Origin: Acanthosoma haemorrhoidale
Taxonomy: Eukaryota > Arthropoda > Insecta > Hemiptera > Acanthosomatidae
DNA: 64,000 nucleotides
Direction of reading: 5' to 3'
Assembly (NCBI GenBank): GCA_930367205.1
Contig: OV884014.1
Span: 119,977,768 to 120,041,767 of the forward strand
Positions 41,099 through 55,085 of this stretch are shown here, one piece after another. The position numbers were made by a program, and so were the translations under genes. How positions within the stretch are numbered: position 1 is the stretch's first letter; every line of letters starts with the position of its first letter. Below the pieces are notes generated by a model. The model ran no database searches and was not told where the DNA came from. It was given only the letters and a program-made list of their open reading frames with translations.

Positions 41099-42173
41099 GA
41101 TCATACGATCGTATGATCAAAGTTATGAGTGAATATGACATCAAATCATGTCAAATATGATAGTGTGCCGTATCATTTGCACTTATTGTATCACGTGATA
41201 CAATCGTATGATTGAAGTTAGAGTGAATATACTATTAAATAATGTCGATTATGACAGTGTACTGTATCATTGGCACTCATTGTATCACGTGATACGATCG
41301 TATGATTGAAGACATGAATGAATATAACATCAAATGATGTCGATTATGATAGTGTGCCGCATCATTAGCACACATTGTATCACATGATACGATTGTATGA
41401 TTGAAGTCACGAGTGAATATAACATCAAATGATTTCGAATATGATAATGAACCGCATCATTGGCAATCATTGTTTCACGTGATACGATCGTATGATTAAA
41501 GTTACAGGTGAATATAACATCAAATGATGTCGATTATGATAGTGTACCGCATCATTGGCACTCATTATATCACTTGATACGATCGTATGATTGAAGTCAC
41601 GAGTGAATTTATCATCAAATGATGTTAAATATGATTGTATAATGTGTCATTGGCACACATTGTATCACGTGATACGATCGTATGATTAAAGTTACGAGTG
41701 AATATAACATCAAATGATGTCGATTATAATAGTGTACCGCATCATTGGCACTCATTATATCACGTGATACTATCGTATGATTGAAGTCACGAGTGAATAT
41801 AACATCAAATAATGCTAAATATGATTGTATAGTGTAGCATTGACACTCATTGTATCACGAGATACGATCGTATGATTGAAGTCACGAGTGAATATAACAT
41901 CAAATAATGCTAAATATGATTGTATAGTGTAGCATTGACACTCATTGTATCACGAGATACGATCGTATGATTAAAGTCACGAGTGAATATAACATCAAAT
42001 GATGTTGAATATGATTGTATAATGTATCATTAGCACTCATTGTTTCACGTGATACGATCGTATGATTAAAGTTACGAGTGAATATACTATTAAATGATGT
42101 CGATTATGATAGTGTACCGCATCATTGGCACTAATTGTATCACGTGATACGATCGTACGATCAAAGCTACGAG
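41099..42173 (+). repeat. Satellite B block B14 (11 x 95 bp + 30)
   Basis: Junction palindrome at 41099-41118. Belongs to the B9/B10/B11 lineage (gaagacatgaatg). Private change cgatcgtacgatc near 42152 alters the final palindrome just before the A15 junction. Confidence 0.95.
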
Positions 42174-45100
42174 TTAACATAATAGGGCAGGAATTATTGT
42201 ACCAGCTATGAATTACGCATTTTTGTAATATTCTACTTTTTGACGATATTTTTCTTGTTTTGGTATGAGGAAATCATAATTGTTCAGGAGCTAACGTACC
42301 AGCTATGAAATACTCATATATGTAAAAATTTAACTTTTTGATGACATTTTCCTTGTTTTGGTATCAGGAGAACATAATAAGGCAGGAGCTAACGTACTAG
42401 CTGAGAAATACGCATTTTTGTAAAAATTTGAATTTTAGACGATATTATCCTTGTTTTGGTATCAGGAGAACATAATGGGGCAGGAGCTAACGTACTAACT
42501 ATGAAATACGCATTTTCGAAAAATTCGACTTTTTGACGATATTTTCCTTGATTTCGTATCAGGAGAACATAAAAGAGCAGGAGCTAACGTTCCAACTATG
42601 AAATACCCATTTTTTAAAAATTCGACTTTTTGACGATATTTTCCTTGTTTTCGTATCAGGAGAACATAAAAGAGCAGGAGCTAACGTTCCAGCTATGAAA
42701 TACCCATTTTTGTAAAAATTTGAATTTTAGACGATATTTTCTTTGTTTTGGTATCAGGAGAACATAATGGGGCAGGAGCTAACGTACCAGCTATGAAATA
42801 CGCATTTTTGTAAAAAATTGAGTTTTTGACGATATTATCCTTGATTTCGTATCAGGAGAACATAAAAGAGCAGGAGCTAACGTTCCAGCTACAAAAAACG
42901 CATTTTTGTAAAAATTTGAATTTTAGACGATATTTTCTTTGTTTTGGTATCAGGAGAACATAATGGGGCAGGAGCTGACGTGCTAGCTATGAAATACGCA
43001 TTTTTGTAAAAATTTGAGTTTTTTACGATATTTTCCTTGATTTCGTATCAGGAGAACATAAAAGAGCAGGAGCTAACGTTCCAGCTACAAAAAACGCATT
43101 TTTGTAAAAATTTGAATTTTAGACGATATTTTCTTTGTTTTAGTATCAGGAGAACATAATGGGACAGGAGCTAACGTACCAGCTATGAGATACCTATTTT
43201 TTTTAAATTTGACTTTTTGACGATATTTTTCTGGTTTTCGTATCAGGAGAACATATCAGGGCAGGAGCTAACGTACCAGCTATGAAATACGCAATTTTTG
43301 TAAAAATTTGAGTTTTCGACGATATTTTCCTTGTTTTGGTATCAGGAGAACATAATGGGGCAGGAGCTGACGTGCTAGCTATGAAATACGCATTTTTTAA
43401 AAATTCGACTTTTTGACGATATTTTTCTCGTTTTCGTATCAGGAGAACATAATAGGGCAGGAGCTAACGTACCAGCTATGAAATACGCAATTTTTGTAAA
43501 AATTTGAGTTTTCGACGATATTTTCCTTGTTTTGGTATCAGGAGAACATAATGGGGCAGGAGCTAACGTACTAGCTATGAAATACGCATTTTCGAAAAAT
43601 TCGACGATATTTTCCTTGATTTCGTATCAGGAGAACATAAAAGAGCAGGAGCTAACGTACTAACTATGAAATACGCATTTTCGAAAAATTCGACTTTTTG
43701 ACGATATTTTCCTTGATTTCGTATCAGGAGAACATAAAAGAGCAGGAGCTAACGTTCCAACTATGAAATACCCATTTTTTAAAAATTCGACTTTTTGACG
43801 ATATTTTCCTTGTTTTCGTATCAGGAGAACATAAAAGAGCAGGAGCTAACGTTCCAGCTATGAAATACGCATTTTTGTAAAAATTTGAATTTTAGACGAT
43901 ATTTTCTTTGTTTTGGTATCAGGAGAGCATAATGGGACAGGAGCTAACGTACCAGCTATGAAATACGCATTTTTGTAAAAATTTGAGTTTTTGACGATAT
44001 TATCCTTGATTTCGTATCAGGAGAACATAAAAGAGCAGGAGCTAACGTTCCAGCTACAAAAAACGCATTTTTGTAAAAATTTGAATTTTAGACGATATTT
44101 TCTTTGTTTTGGTATCAGGAGAACATAATGGGGCAGGAGCTGACGTGCTAGCTATGAAATACGCATTTTTGTAAAAATTTGAGTTTTTTACGATATTTTC
44201 CTTGTTTTGGTATCAGGAGAACATAATGGGGCAGGAGCTAACGTACCAGCTATGAAATACGCATTTTTGTAAAAATTTGAGTTTTTGACGATATTTTCCT
44301 TGATTTCGTATCAGGAGAACATAAAAGAGCAGGAGCTAACGTTCCAGCTACAAAAAACGCATTTTTGTAAAAATTTGAATTTTAGACGATATTTTCTTTG
44401 TTTTAGTATCAGGAGAACATAATGGGACAGGAGCTAACGTACCAGCTATGAGATACCTATTTTTTTTAAATTTGACTTTTCGACGATATTTTCCTTGTTT
44501 TGGTATCAGGAGAACATAATGGGGCAGGTGCTAACGTACAAGCTATGAAATACGCATTTTTGTAAAAATTCAACTTTTTTAAAATGTTTTCTTTGTTTTC
44601 GTATCAGGAGAACATAATAGGGCAGGAGCTAACGTACCAGCTATGAAATACGCAATTTTTGTAAAAATTTGAGTTTTCGACGATATTTTCCTTGTTTTGG
44701 TATCAGGAGAACATAATGGGGCAGGAGCTAACGTACTAGCTATGAAATACGCATTTTCGAAAAATTCGACGATATTTTCCTTGATTTCGTATCAGGAGAA
44801 CATAAAAGAGCAGGAGCTAACGTTCCAGCTATGAAATACCCATTTTTTAAAAATTCGACTTTTTGACGATATTTTCCTTGTTTTCGTATCAGGAGAACAT
44901 AATGGGGCAGGAGCTGACGTACTAGCTATGAAATATGCAATTTTTAAAAATTCGACTTTTTGACGATATTTTCCTGGTTTTCGTATCAGGAGAACATAAT
45001 AGGGCAGGAGCTAACGTACCAGCTATGAAATACGCAATTTTTGTAAAAATTTGAGTTTTCGACGATATTTTCCTTGTTTTGGTATCAGGAGAACATAATG

Positions 45101-45707
45101 GGGCAGGAGCTAACGTACTAGCTATGAAATACGCATTTTTGTAAAAATTTGAGTTTTTGACGATATTTTCCTTGATTTCGTATCAGGAGAACATAAAAGA
45201 GCAGGAGCTAACGTTCCAGCTACAAAAAACGCATTTTTGGAAAAATTTGAATTTTAGACGATATTTTCCTTGTTTTGGTATCAGGAGAACATAATGGGGC
45301 AGGAGCTAACGTACCAGCTATGAAATACGCATTTTTGTAAAAATTTGAGTTTTTGACGATATTTTCCTTGATTTCGTATCAGGAGAACATAAAAGAGCAG
45401 GAGCTAACGTTCCAGCTACAAAAAACGCAATTTTGTAAAAATTTGAATTTTAGACGATATTTTCTTTGTTTTAGTATCAGGAGAACATAATAGGGCAGGA
45501 GCTAACGTCCTAGCTCTAAATACGCATTTTTGTAAAAATTCGACTTTTTGACGTCATTTTTCTTGTTTTGGTATCAGGAGAACATAATGGGGCAGGTGCT
45601 AACGTACAAGCTATGAAATACGCATTTTTGTAAAAATTCAACTTTTTTAAAATGTTTTCTTTGTTTTGGTATCAGGAGAACATAAAGGGGCAAGAGCTAA
45701 CGTACAA
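42174..45707 (+). repeat. Satellite A block A15 (about 36 monomers, longest A block)
   Basis: Length 3,534 bp = 97 x 36 + 42. At 44,513-44,610 it contains a complete penultimate-type tail monomer (gtgctaacgtacaagc with aaaatgttttctttg), which elsewhere only sits next to the A to B junction. Here it is followed by ordinary interior monomers. The true tail then follows at 45,490-45,707. Confidence 0.95.
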
Positions 45708-48700
45708 GATCATACGATCGTATGATCAAAGTTATGAGTGAATATGACATCAAATCATGTCAAATATGATAGTGTGCCGTATCATTTGCACTTATTTTAT
45801 CACGTGATACAATCGTATGATTGAAGTTAGAGTGAATATACTATTAAATAATGTCGATTATGACAGTGTACTGTATCATTGGCCCTCATTGTATCACGTG
45901 ATACGATCGTATGATTGAAGTCATGAATGAATATAACATCAAATGATGTCGATTATGATAGTGTGCCGCATCATTAGCACACATTGTATCACATGATACG
46001 ATTGTATGATTGAAGTTACGAGTGAATATAACATCAAATGATTTCGAATATGATAATGAACCGCATCATTGGCAATCATTGTTTCACGTGATACGATCGT
46101 ATGATTAAAGTTACAGGTGAATATAACATCAAATGATGTAGATTATGATAGTGTACCGCATCATTGGCACTCATTATATCACTTGATACGATCGTATGAT
46201 TGAAGTCACGAGTGAATTTATCATCAAATGATGTCGATTATAATAGTGTACCGCATCATTGGCACTCATTATATCACGTGATACTATCGTATGATTGAAG
46301 TCACGAGTGAATATAACATCAAATGATGTTGAATATGATTGTATAATGTGTCATTGGCACACATTGTATCACGTGATACGATCGTATGATTAAAGTTACG
46401 AGTGAATATAACATCAAATGATGTCGATTATAATAGTGTACCGCATCATTGGCACTCATTATATCACGTGATACTATCGTATGATTGAAGTCACGAGTGA
46501 ATATAACATCAAATAATGCTAAATATGATTGTATAGTGTAGCATTGACACTCATTGTATCACGAGATACGATCGTATGATTGAAGTCACGAGTGAATATA
46601 ACATCAAATAATGCTAAATATGATTGTATAGTGTAGCATTGACACTCATTGTATCACGAGATACGATCGTATGATTAAAGTCACGAGTGAATATAACATC
46701 AAATGATGTTGAATATGATTGTATAATGTATAATTAGCACTCATTGTTTCACGTGATACGATCGTATGATTAAAGTTACGAGTGAATATACTATTAAATG
46801 ATGTCGATTATGATAGTGTACCGCATCATTGGCACTAATTGTATCACGTGATACGATCGTATGATCAAAGCTACGAGTTAACATAATAGGGCAGGAATTA
46901 TTGTACCAGCTATGAATTACGCATTTTTGTAATATTCTACTTTTTGACGATATTTTTCTTGTTTTGGTATGAGGAAATCATAATTGTTCAGGAGCTAACG
47001 TACCAGCTATAAAATACTCATATATGTAAAAATTTAACTTTTTGATGACATTTTCCTTGTTTTGGTATCAGGAGAACATAATAAGGCAGGAGCTAACGTA
47101 CTAGCTGAGAAATACGCATTTTTGTAAAAATTTGAGTTTTCGACGATATTTTCCTTGTTTTGGTATCAGGAGAACATAATGGGGCAGGAGCTAACGTACT
47201 AACTATGAAATACGCATTTTCGAAAAATTCGACTTTTTGACGATATTTTCCTTGATTTCGTATCAGGAGAACATAAAAGAGCAGGAGCTAACGTTCCAAC
47301 TATGAAATACCCATTTTTTAAAAATTCGACTTTTTGACGATATTTTCCTTGTTTTCGTATCAGGAGAACATAAAAGAGCAGGAGCTAACGTTCCAGCTAT
47401 GAAATACGCATTTTTGTAAAAATTTGAATTTTAGACGATATTTTCTTTGTTTTGGTATCAGGAGAACATAATGGGACAGGAGCTAACGTACCAGCTATGA
47501 AATACGCATTTTTGTAAAAAATTGAGTTTTTGACGATATTATCCTTGATTTCGTATCAGGAGAACATAAAAGAGCAGGAGCTAACGTTCCAGCTACAAAA
47601 AACGCATTTTTGTAAAAATTTGAATTTTAGACGATATTTTCTTTGTTTTGGTATCAGGAGAACATAATGGGGCAGGAGCTGACGTGCTAGCTATGAAATA
47701 CGCATTTTTGTAAAAATTTGAGTTTTTTACGATATTTTCCTTGATTTCGTATCAGGAGAACATAAAAGAGCAGGAGCTAACGTTCCAGCTACAAAAAACG
47801 CATTTTTGTAAAAATTTGAATTTTAGACGATATTTTCTTTGTTTTAGTATCAGGAGAACATAATGGGACAGGAGCTAACGTACCAGCTATGAGATACCTA
47901 TTTTTTTTAAATTTGACTTTTTGACGATATTTTTCTGGTTTTCGTATCAGGAGAACATATCAGGGCAGGAGCTAACGTACCAGCTATGAAATACGCAATT
48001 TTTGTAAAAATTTGAGTTTTCGACGATATTTTCCTTGTTTTGGTATCAGGAGAACATAATGGGGCAGGAGCTGACGTGCTAGCTATGAAATACGCATTTT
48101 TTAAAAATTCGACTTTTTGACGATATTTTTCTCGTTTTCGTATCAGGAGAACATAATAGGGCAGGAGCTAACGTACCAGCTATGAAATACGCAATTTTTG
48201 TAAAAATTTGAGTTTTCGACGATATTTTCCTTGTTTTGGTATCAGGAGAACATAATGGGGCAGGAGCTAACGTACTAGCTATGAAATACGCATTTTCGAA
48301 AAATTCGACGATATTTTCCTTGATTTCGTATCAGGAGAACATAAAAGAGCAGGAGCTAACGTTCCAGCTATGAAATACCCATTTTTTAAAAATTCGACTT
48401 TTTGACGATATTTTCCTTGTTTTCGTATCAGGAGAACATAATGGGGCAGGAGCTGACGTACTAGCTATGAAATATGCAATTTTTAAAAATTCGACTTTTT
48501 GACGATATTTTCCTGGTTTTCGTATCAGGAGAACATAAAAGAGCAGGAGCTAACGTACTAGCTATGAAATACGCATTTTCGAAAAATTCGACTTTTTGAC
48601 GATATTTTCCTTGATTTCGTATCAGGAGAACATAATGGGGCAGGAGCTAACGTACTAGCTATGAAATACGCATTTTCGAAAAATTCGACTTTTTGACGAT

Positions 48701-49127
48701 ATTTTCTTTGATTTCGTATCAGGAGAACATAAAAGAGCAGGAGCTAACGTTCCAGCTACAAAAAACGCATTTTTGTAAAAATTTGAATTTTAGACGATAT
48801 TTTCTTTGTTTTGGTATCAGGAGAACATAATGGGACAGAAGCTAACGTACCAGCTATGAGATACCTATTTTTTTAAAATTTGACTTTTTGACGATATTTT
48901 CCTGGTTTTCGTATCAGGAGACATAATGGGGCAGGAGGTAACGTACTAGCTATGAAATACGCATTTTTAAAAAATTCCACTTTTTGACGATATTTTTCTT
49001 GTTTTGGTATCAGGAGAACATAATGGGACAGGAGCTAACGTACTAGCTCTAAATACGCATTTTTGTAAAAATTCAACTTTTTGACGTCATTTTTCTTGTT
49101 TTGGTATCAGGAGAACATAAAGGGGCA
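45400..49127 (+). repeat. Recent 3,728-bp tandem duplication, copy 1
   Basis: Covers the tail of A15, all of B15 and most of A16. Landmarks shared with copy 2 at exactly 3,728 bp include the junction palindrome (45708), ttggccctcatt, the caggagacataatgg monomer (48911) and the gaacataaaggggca step (49113). Only a few differences were seen by eye. Confidence 0.88.
45708..46877 (+). repeat. Satellite B block B15 (12 x 95 bp + 30)
   Basis: Junction palindrome at 45708-45727. Length 1,170 bp. Marked by cttattttatcacg, ttggccctcatt, gatgtagattatg and tgtataattagc, all repeated in B16 at an offset of 3,728 bp. Confidence 0.95.
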
Positions 49128-49435
49128 GGAGCTAACGTTCCAGCTACAAAAAACGCATTTTTGGAAAAATTTGAATTTTAGACGATATTTTCTTTGTTTT
49201 AGTATCAGGAGAACATAATAGGGCAGGAGCTAACGTCCTAGCTCTAAATACGCATTTTTGTAAAAATTCGACTTTTTGACGTCATTTTTCTTGTTTTGGT
49301 ATCAGGAGAACATAATGGGGCAGGTGCTAACGTACAAGCTATGAAATACGCATTTTTGTAAAAATTCAACTTTTTTAAAATGTTTTCTTTGTTTTGGTAT
49401 CAGGAGAACATAAAGGGGCAAGAGCTAACGTACAA
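46878..49435 (+). repeat. Satellite A block A16 (about 26 monomers, contains a duplication seam)
   Basis: Matches A17 at an offset of 3,728 bp as far as about 49,127. It then continues with a second set of tail monomers that match the end of A15. The hybrid step aaaggggcaggagctaacg (near 49,119-49,138) joins the terminal A monomer to an interior one. A 1-bp-shortened caggagacataa monomer lies near 48915. Confidence 0.95.
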
Positions 49436-52400
49436 GATCATACGATCGTATGATCAAAGTTATGAGTGAATATGACATCAAATCATGTCAAATATGATAG
49501 TGTGCCGTATCATTTGCACTTATTTTATCACGTGATACAATCGTATGATTGAAGTTAGAGTGAATATACTATTAAATAATGTCGATTATGACAGTGTACT
49601 GTATCATTGGCCCTCATTGTATCACGTGATACGATCGTATGATTGAAGTCATGAATGAATATAACATCAAATGATGTCGATTATGATAGTGTGCCGCATC
49701 ATTAGCACACATTGTATCACATGATACGATTGTATGATTGAAGTTACGAGTGAATATAACATCAAATGATTTCGAATATGATAATGAACCGCATCATTGG
49801 CAATCATTGTTTCACGTGATACGATCGTATGATTAAAGTTACAGGTGAATATAACATCAAATGATGTAGATTATGATAGTGTACCGCATCATTGGCACTC
49901 ATTATATCACTTGATACGATCGTATGATTGAAGTCACGAGTGAATTTATCATCAAATGATGTCGATTATAATAGTGTACCGCATCATTGGCACTCATTAT
50001 ATCACGTGATACTATCGTATGATTGAAGTCACGAGTGAATATAACATCAAATGATGTTGAATATGATTGTATAATGTGTCATTGGCACACATTGTATCAC
50101 GTGATACGATCGTATGATTAAAGTTACGAGTGAATATAACATCAAATGATGTCGATTATAATAGTGTACCGCATCATTGGCACTCATTATATCACGTGAT
50201 ACTATCGTATGATTGAAGTCACGAGTGAATATAACATCAAATAATGCTAAATATGATTGTATAGTGTAGCATTGACACTCATTGTATCACGAGATACGAT
50301 CGTATGATTGAAGTCACGAGTGAATATAACATCAAATAATGCTAAATATGATTGTATAGTGTAGCATTGACACTCATTGTATCACGAGATACGATCGTAT
50401 GATTAAAGTCACGAGTGAATATAACATCAAATGATGTTGAATATGATTGTATAATGTATAATTAGCACTCATTGTTTCACGTGATACGATCGTATGATTA
50501 AAGTTACGAGTGAATATACTATTAAATGATGTCGATTATGATAGTGTACCGCATCATTGGCACTAATTGTATCACGTGATACGATCGTATGATCAAAGCT
50601 ACGAGTTAACATAATAGGGCAGGAATTATTGTACCAGCTATGAATTACGCATTTTTGTAATATTCTACTTTTTGACGATATTTTTCTTGTTTTGGTATGA
50701 GGTAATCATAATTGTTCAGGAGCTAACGTACCAGCTATAAAATACTCATATATGTAAAAATTTAACTTTTTGATGACATTTTCCTTGTTTTGGTATCAGG
50801 AGAACATAATAAGGCAGGAGCTAACGTACTAGCTGAGAAATACGCATTTTTGTAAAAATTTGAGTTTTCGACGATATTTTCCTTGTTTTGGTATCAGGAG
50901 AACATAATGGGGCAGGAGCTAACGTACTAACTATGAAATACGCATTTTCGAAAAATTCGACTTTTTGACGATATTTTCCTTGATTTCGTATCAGGAGAAC
51001 ATAAAAGAGCAGGAGCTAACGTTCCAACTATGAAATACCCATTTTTTAAAAATTCGACTTTTTGACGATATTTTCCTTGTTTTCGTATCAGGAGAACATA
51101 AAAGAGCAGGAGCTAACGTTCCAGCTATGAAATACGCATTTTTGTAAAAATTTGAATTTTAGACGATATTTTCTTTGTTTTGGTATCAGGAGAACATAAT
51201 GGGACAGGAGCTAACGTACCAGCTATGAAATACGCATTTTTGTAAAAAATTGAGTTTTTGACGATATTATCCTTGATTTCGTATCAGGAGAACATAAAAG
51301 AGCAGGAGCTAACGTTCCAGCTACAAAAAACGCATTTTTGTAAAAATTTGAATTTTAGACGATATTTTCTTTGTTTTGGTATCAGGAGAACATAATGGGG
51401 CAGGAGCTGACGTGCTAGCTATGAAATACGCATTTTTGTAAAAATTTGAGTTTTTTACGATATTTTCCTTGATTTCGTATCAGGAGAACATAAAAGAGCA
51501 GGAGCTAACGTTCCAGCTACAAAAAACGCATTTTTGTAAAAATTTGAATTTTAGACGATATTTTCTTTGTTTTAGTATCAGGAGAACATAATGGGACAGG
51601 AGCTAACGTACCAGCTATGAGATACCTATTTTTTTTAAATTTGACTTTTTGACGATATTTTTCTGGTTTTCGTATCAGGAGAACATATCAGGGCAGGAGC
51701 TAACGTACCAGCTATGAAATACGCAATTTTTGTAAAAATTTGAGTTTTCGACGATATTTTCCTTGTTTTGGTATCAGGAGAACATAATGGGGCAGGAGCT
51801 GACGTGCTAGCTATGAAATACGCATTTTTTAAAAATTCGACTTTTTGACGATATTTTTCTCGTTTTCGTATCAGGAGAACATAATAGGGCAGGAGCTAAC
51901 GTACCAGCTATGAAATACGCAATTTTTGTAAAAATTTGAGTTTTCGACGATATTTTCCTTGTTTTGGTATCAGGAGAACATAATGGGGCAGGAGCTAACG
52001 TACTAGCTATGAAATACGCATTTTCGAAAAATTCGACGATATTTTCCTTGATTTCGTATCAGGAGAACATAAAAGAGCAGGAGCTAACGTTCCAGCTATG
52101 AAATACCCATTTTTTAAAAATTCGACTTTTTGACGATATTTTCCTTGTTTTCGTATCAGGAGAACATAATGGGGCAGGAGCTGACGTACTAGCTATGAAA
52201 TATGCAATTTTTAAAAATTCGACTTTTTGACGATATTTTCCTGGTTTTCGTATCAGGAGAACATAAAAGAGCAGGAGCTAACGTACTAGCTATGAAATAC
52301 GCATTTTCGAAAAATTCGACTTTTTGACGATATTTTCCTTGATTTCGTATCAGGAGAACATAATGGGGCAGGAGCTAACGTACTAGCTATGAAATACGCA

Positions 52401-52855
52401 TTTTCGAAAAATTCGACTTTTTGACGATATTTTCTTTGATTTCGTATCAGGAGAACATAAAAGAGCAGGAGCTAACGTTCCAGCTACAAAAAACGCATTT
52501 TTGTAAAAATTTGAATTTTAGACGATATTTTCTTTGTTTTGGTATCAGGAGAACATAATGGGACAGAAGCTAACGTACCAGCTATGAGATACCTATTTTT
52601 TTAAAATTTGACTTTTTGACGATATTTTCCTGGTTTTCGTATCAGGAGACATAATGGGGCAGGAGGTAACGTACTAGCTATGAAATACGCATTTTTAAAA
52701 AATTCAACTTTTTGACGATATTTTTCTTGTTTTGGTATCAGGAGAACATAATGGGACAGGAGCTAACGTACTAGCTCTAAATACGCATTTTTGTAAAAAT
52801 TCAACTTTTTGACGTCATTTTTCTTGTTTTGGTATCAGGAGAACATAAAGGGGCA
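49128..52855 (+). repeat. Recent 3,728-bp tandem duplication, copy 2
   Basis: Covers the end of A16, B16 and A17 and abuts copy 1 directly. The join reads aaaggggca then ggagctaacgttcc, the product expected from unequal crossing-over between a terminal A monomer and an interior A monomer. Differences noticed from copy 1 include cgcatttttgg against cgcaattttgt near its left end. Confidence 0.88.
49436..50605 (+). repeat. Satellite B block B16 (12 x 95 bp + 30)
   Basis: Junction palindrome at 49436-49455. Copy of B15 carrying all of its private markers. I noticed no difference between the two by eye. Confidence 0.95.
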
Positions 52856-52870
52856 AGAGCTAACGTACAA
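50606..52870 (+). repeat. Satellite A block A17 (about 23 monomers)
   Basis: Copy of A16 with slight differences (gaggtaatcat near 50699, aattcaact near 52710). The tail is short: the gctaacgtacaagc monomer is absent, and the ctagctctaaat monomer passes straight into aaaggggcaagagc. Length 2,265 bp. Confidence 0.95.
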
Positions 52871-55085
52871 GATCATACGATCGTATGATCAAAGTTACGA
52901 GTGAATATGACATCAAATGATGTCAAAAATGATAGTGTGACGTATCATTTGCACTTATTGTATCACGTGATACAATCGTATGATTGAAGTTACAGTGAAT
53001 ATACTATTAAATAATGTCGATTATGACAGTGTACTGTAGCATTGGCACTCATTGTATCACGTGATACGATCGTATGATTGAAGTCATGAATGAATATAAC
53101 ATCAAATGATGTCGATTATGATAGTGTGCCGCATCATTAGCACTCATTGTTTCACGTGATACGATCGTATGATTAAAGTTACGAGTAAATATAACATCAA
53201 ATGATGTCGAATATGATAATGTACCGTATCATTAGCACTCATATTATCACGTGATACGATCGTATGATGAAAGTTACGAGTGAATATAACATCAAATGAT
53301 GTTGAATATGATTGTATAATGTATCATTAGCACTCATTGTTTCACGTGATACGATCGTATGATTAAAGTTACGAGTAAATATAACATCAAATGATGTCGA
53401 ATATGATAATGTACCGTATCATTAGCACTCATATTATCACATGATACGATCGTATGATGAAAGTTACGAGTAAATATAACATCAAATGATGTCGAATATG
53501 ATAATGTACCGTATCATTAGCACTCATTGTATCACGTGATACGATCGTATGATGAAAGTTACGAGTGAATATAACATCAAATGATGTCGATTATGATAGT
53601 GTACCTTATCATTGGCACTCATTATATCACGTGATACGATCGTATAATGAAAGTTACGAGTGAATATACTATTAAATAATGTCGATTATGATAGTGTACC
53701 GCATCATTGGCACTCATTATATCACGTGATACGATCGTATGATTGAAGTCACGAGTGAATATAACATAAAATGATGTCAATTATGATAGTGTTCCGTATC
53801 ATAAGCACTCATTGTATCACGTGATACGATCGTATGATGAAAGTTACAAGTAAATATACTATTAAATGATGTCGATTATGACAGTGTCCCGTACCATTGG
53901 CACTCATAGTATCACGTGATACGATCGTTTGATTGAAGTCACGAATGAATATAACATCAAATGATGTCGATTATGATAGTGTACCGCATCATTAGCACAC
54001 ATTGTATCACGTGGTACGATCGTATGATTAAAGTTACGAGTGAAGATAACATCAAATGATGTCGATTATAATAGTGTACCGTACCATTGGCACTCATAGT
54101 ATCACGTGATACGATCGTATGATTGAAGTCAAGAGTGAATATAATATCAAATGATGTCAATTATGATAGTGTTCCGTATCATAAGCACTCATTGTATCAC
54201 GTGATACGATCGTATGATGAAAGTTACAAGTAAATATACTATTAAATGATGTCGATTATGACAGTGTAACGTACCATTGGCACTCATAGTATCACGTGAT
54301 ACGATCGTATGATTGAAGTCACGAGTGAATATAATATCAAATGATGTCAATTATGATAGTGTACCGCATCATTGGCACTCATTATATCACTTGATACGAT
54401 CGTATGATTGAAGTCACGAGTGAATATATCATCAAATGATGTTGAATATGATTGTATAATGTGTCATTGGCACACATTGTATCACGTGATACGATCGTAT
54501 GATTAAAGTTACGAGTGAATACAACATCAAATGATGTCGATTATGATAGTGTACCGCATCATTGGCACTCATTATATCACGTGATACGATCGTATGATGA
54601 AAGTTACGAGTGAATATAACATCAAATGATGCTAAATATGATTGTATAGTGTATCATTTGCACTCATTGTTTCACGTGATACGATCGTATGATTAAAGTT
54701 ACGAGTAAATATAACATCAAATGATGTTGAATATGATTGTATAATGTATCATTAGCACTCATTGTTTCACGTGATACGATCGTATGATTAAAGTTACAGG
54801 TGAATATAACATCAAATGATGTCGATTATGATAGTGTACCGCATCATTGGCACTCATGATATCACGTGATACTATCGTATGATTGAAGTCACGAGTGAAT
54901 ATAACATCAAATAATGCTAAATATGATTGTATAGTGTAGCATTGGCACTTATTATATCACGTGATACGATCGTATAATGAATGTTACGAGTGAATATACT
55001 ATTAAATGATGTCAATTATGATAGTGTACCGCATCATTGGCACTAATTGTATCACGTGATACGATCGTATGATCAAAGCTACGAG
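52871..55085 (+). repeat. Satellite B block B17 (23 x 95 bp + 30)
   Basis: Junction palindrome at 52871-52890, here followed by the gttacgag form rather than gttatgag. More heterogeneous than interior blocks. It contains a dimeric sub-repeat of 190 bp: gtaccattggcactcatag starts at 53891, 54081 and 54271. Another 190-bp step involves the actcatattatcac monomers near 53236 and 53426. The minus-strand reading frame at 53957-54160 is a by-product. Confidence 0.95.

Larger units (their letters stand above)
37431..52855 (+). repeat. Right copy of the 15,255-bp-offset duplication
   Basis: Holds B13, A14, B14, A15 and B15, followed by the extra 3,728-bp duplication (A16, B16, A17). It starts in mid-B-monomer at the seam. 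The right-hand limit is uncertain, since A16/A17 and the left-copy A13 resemble each other only in part. Confidence 0.6.

Noticed and set aside
53957..54160. Minus-strand reading frame of 67 codons in B17
   Set aside because: Resembles the B1 frame because it is the same satellite; no coding signal.
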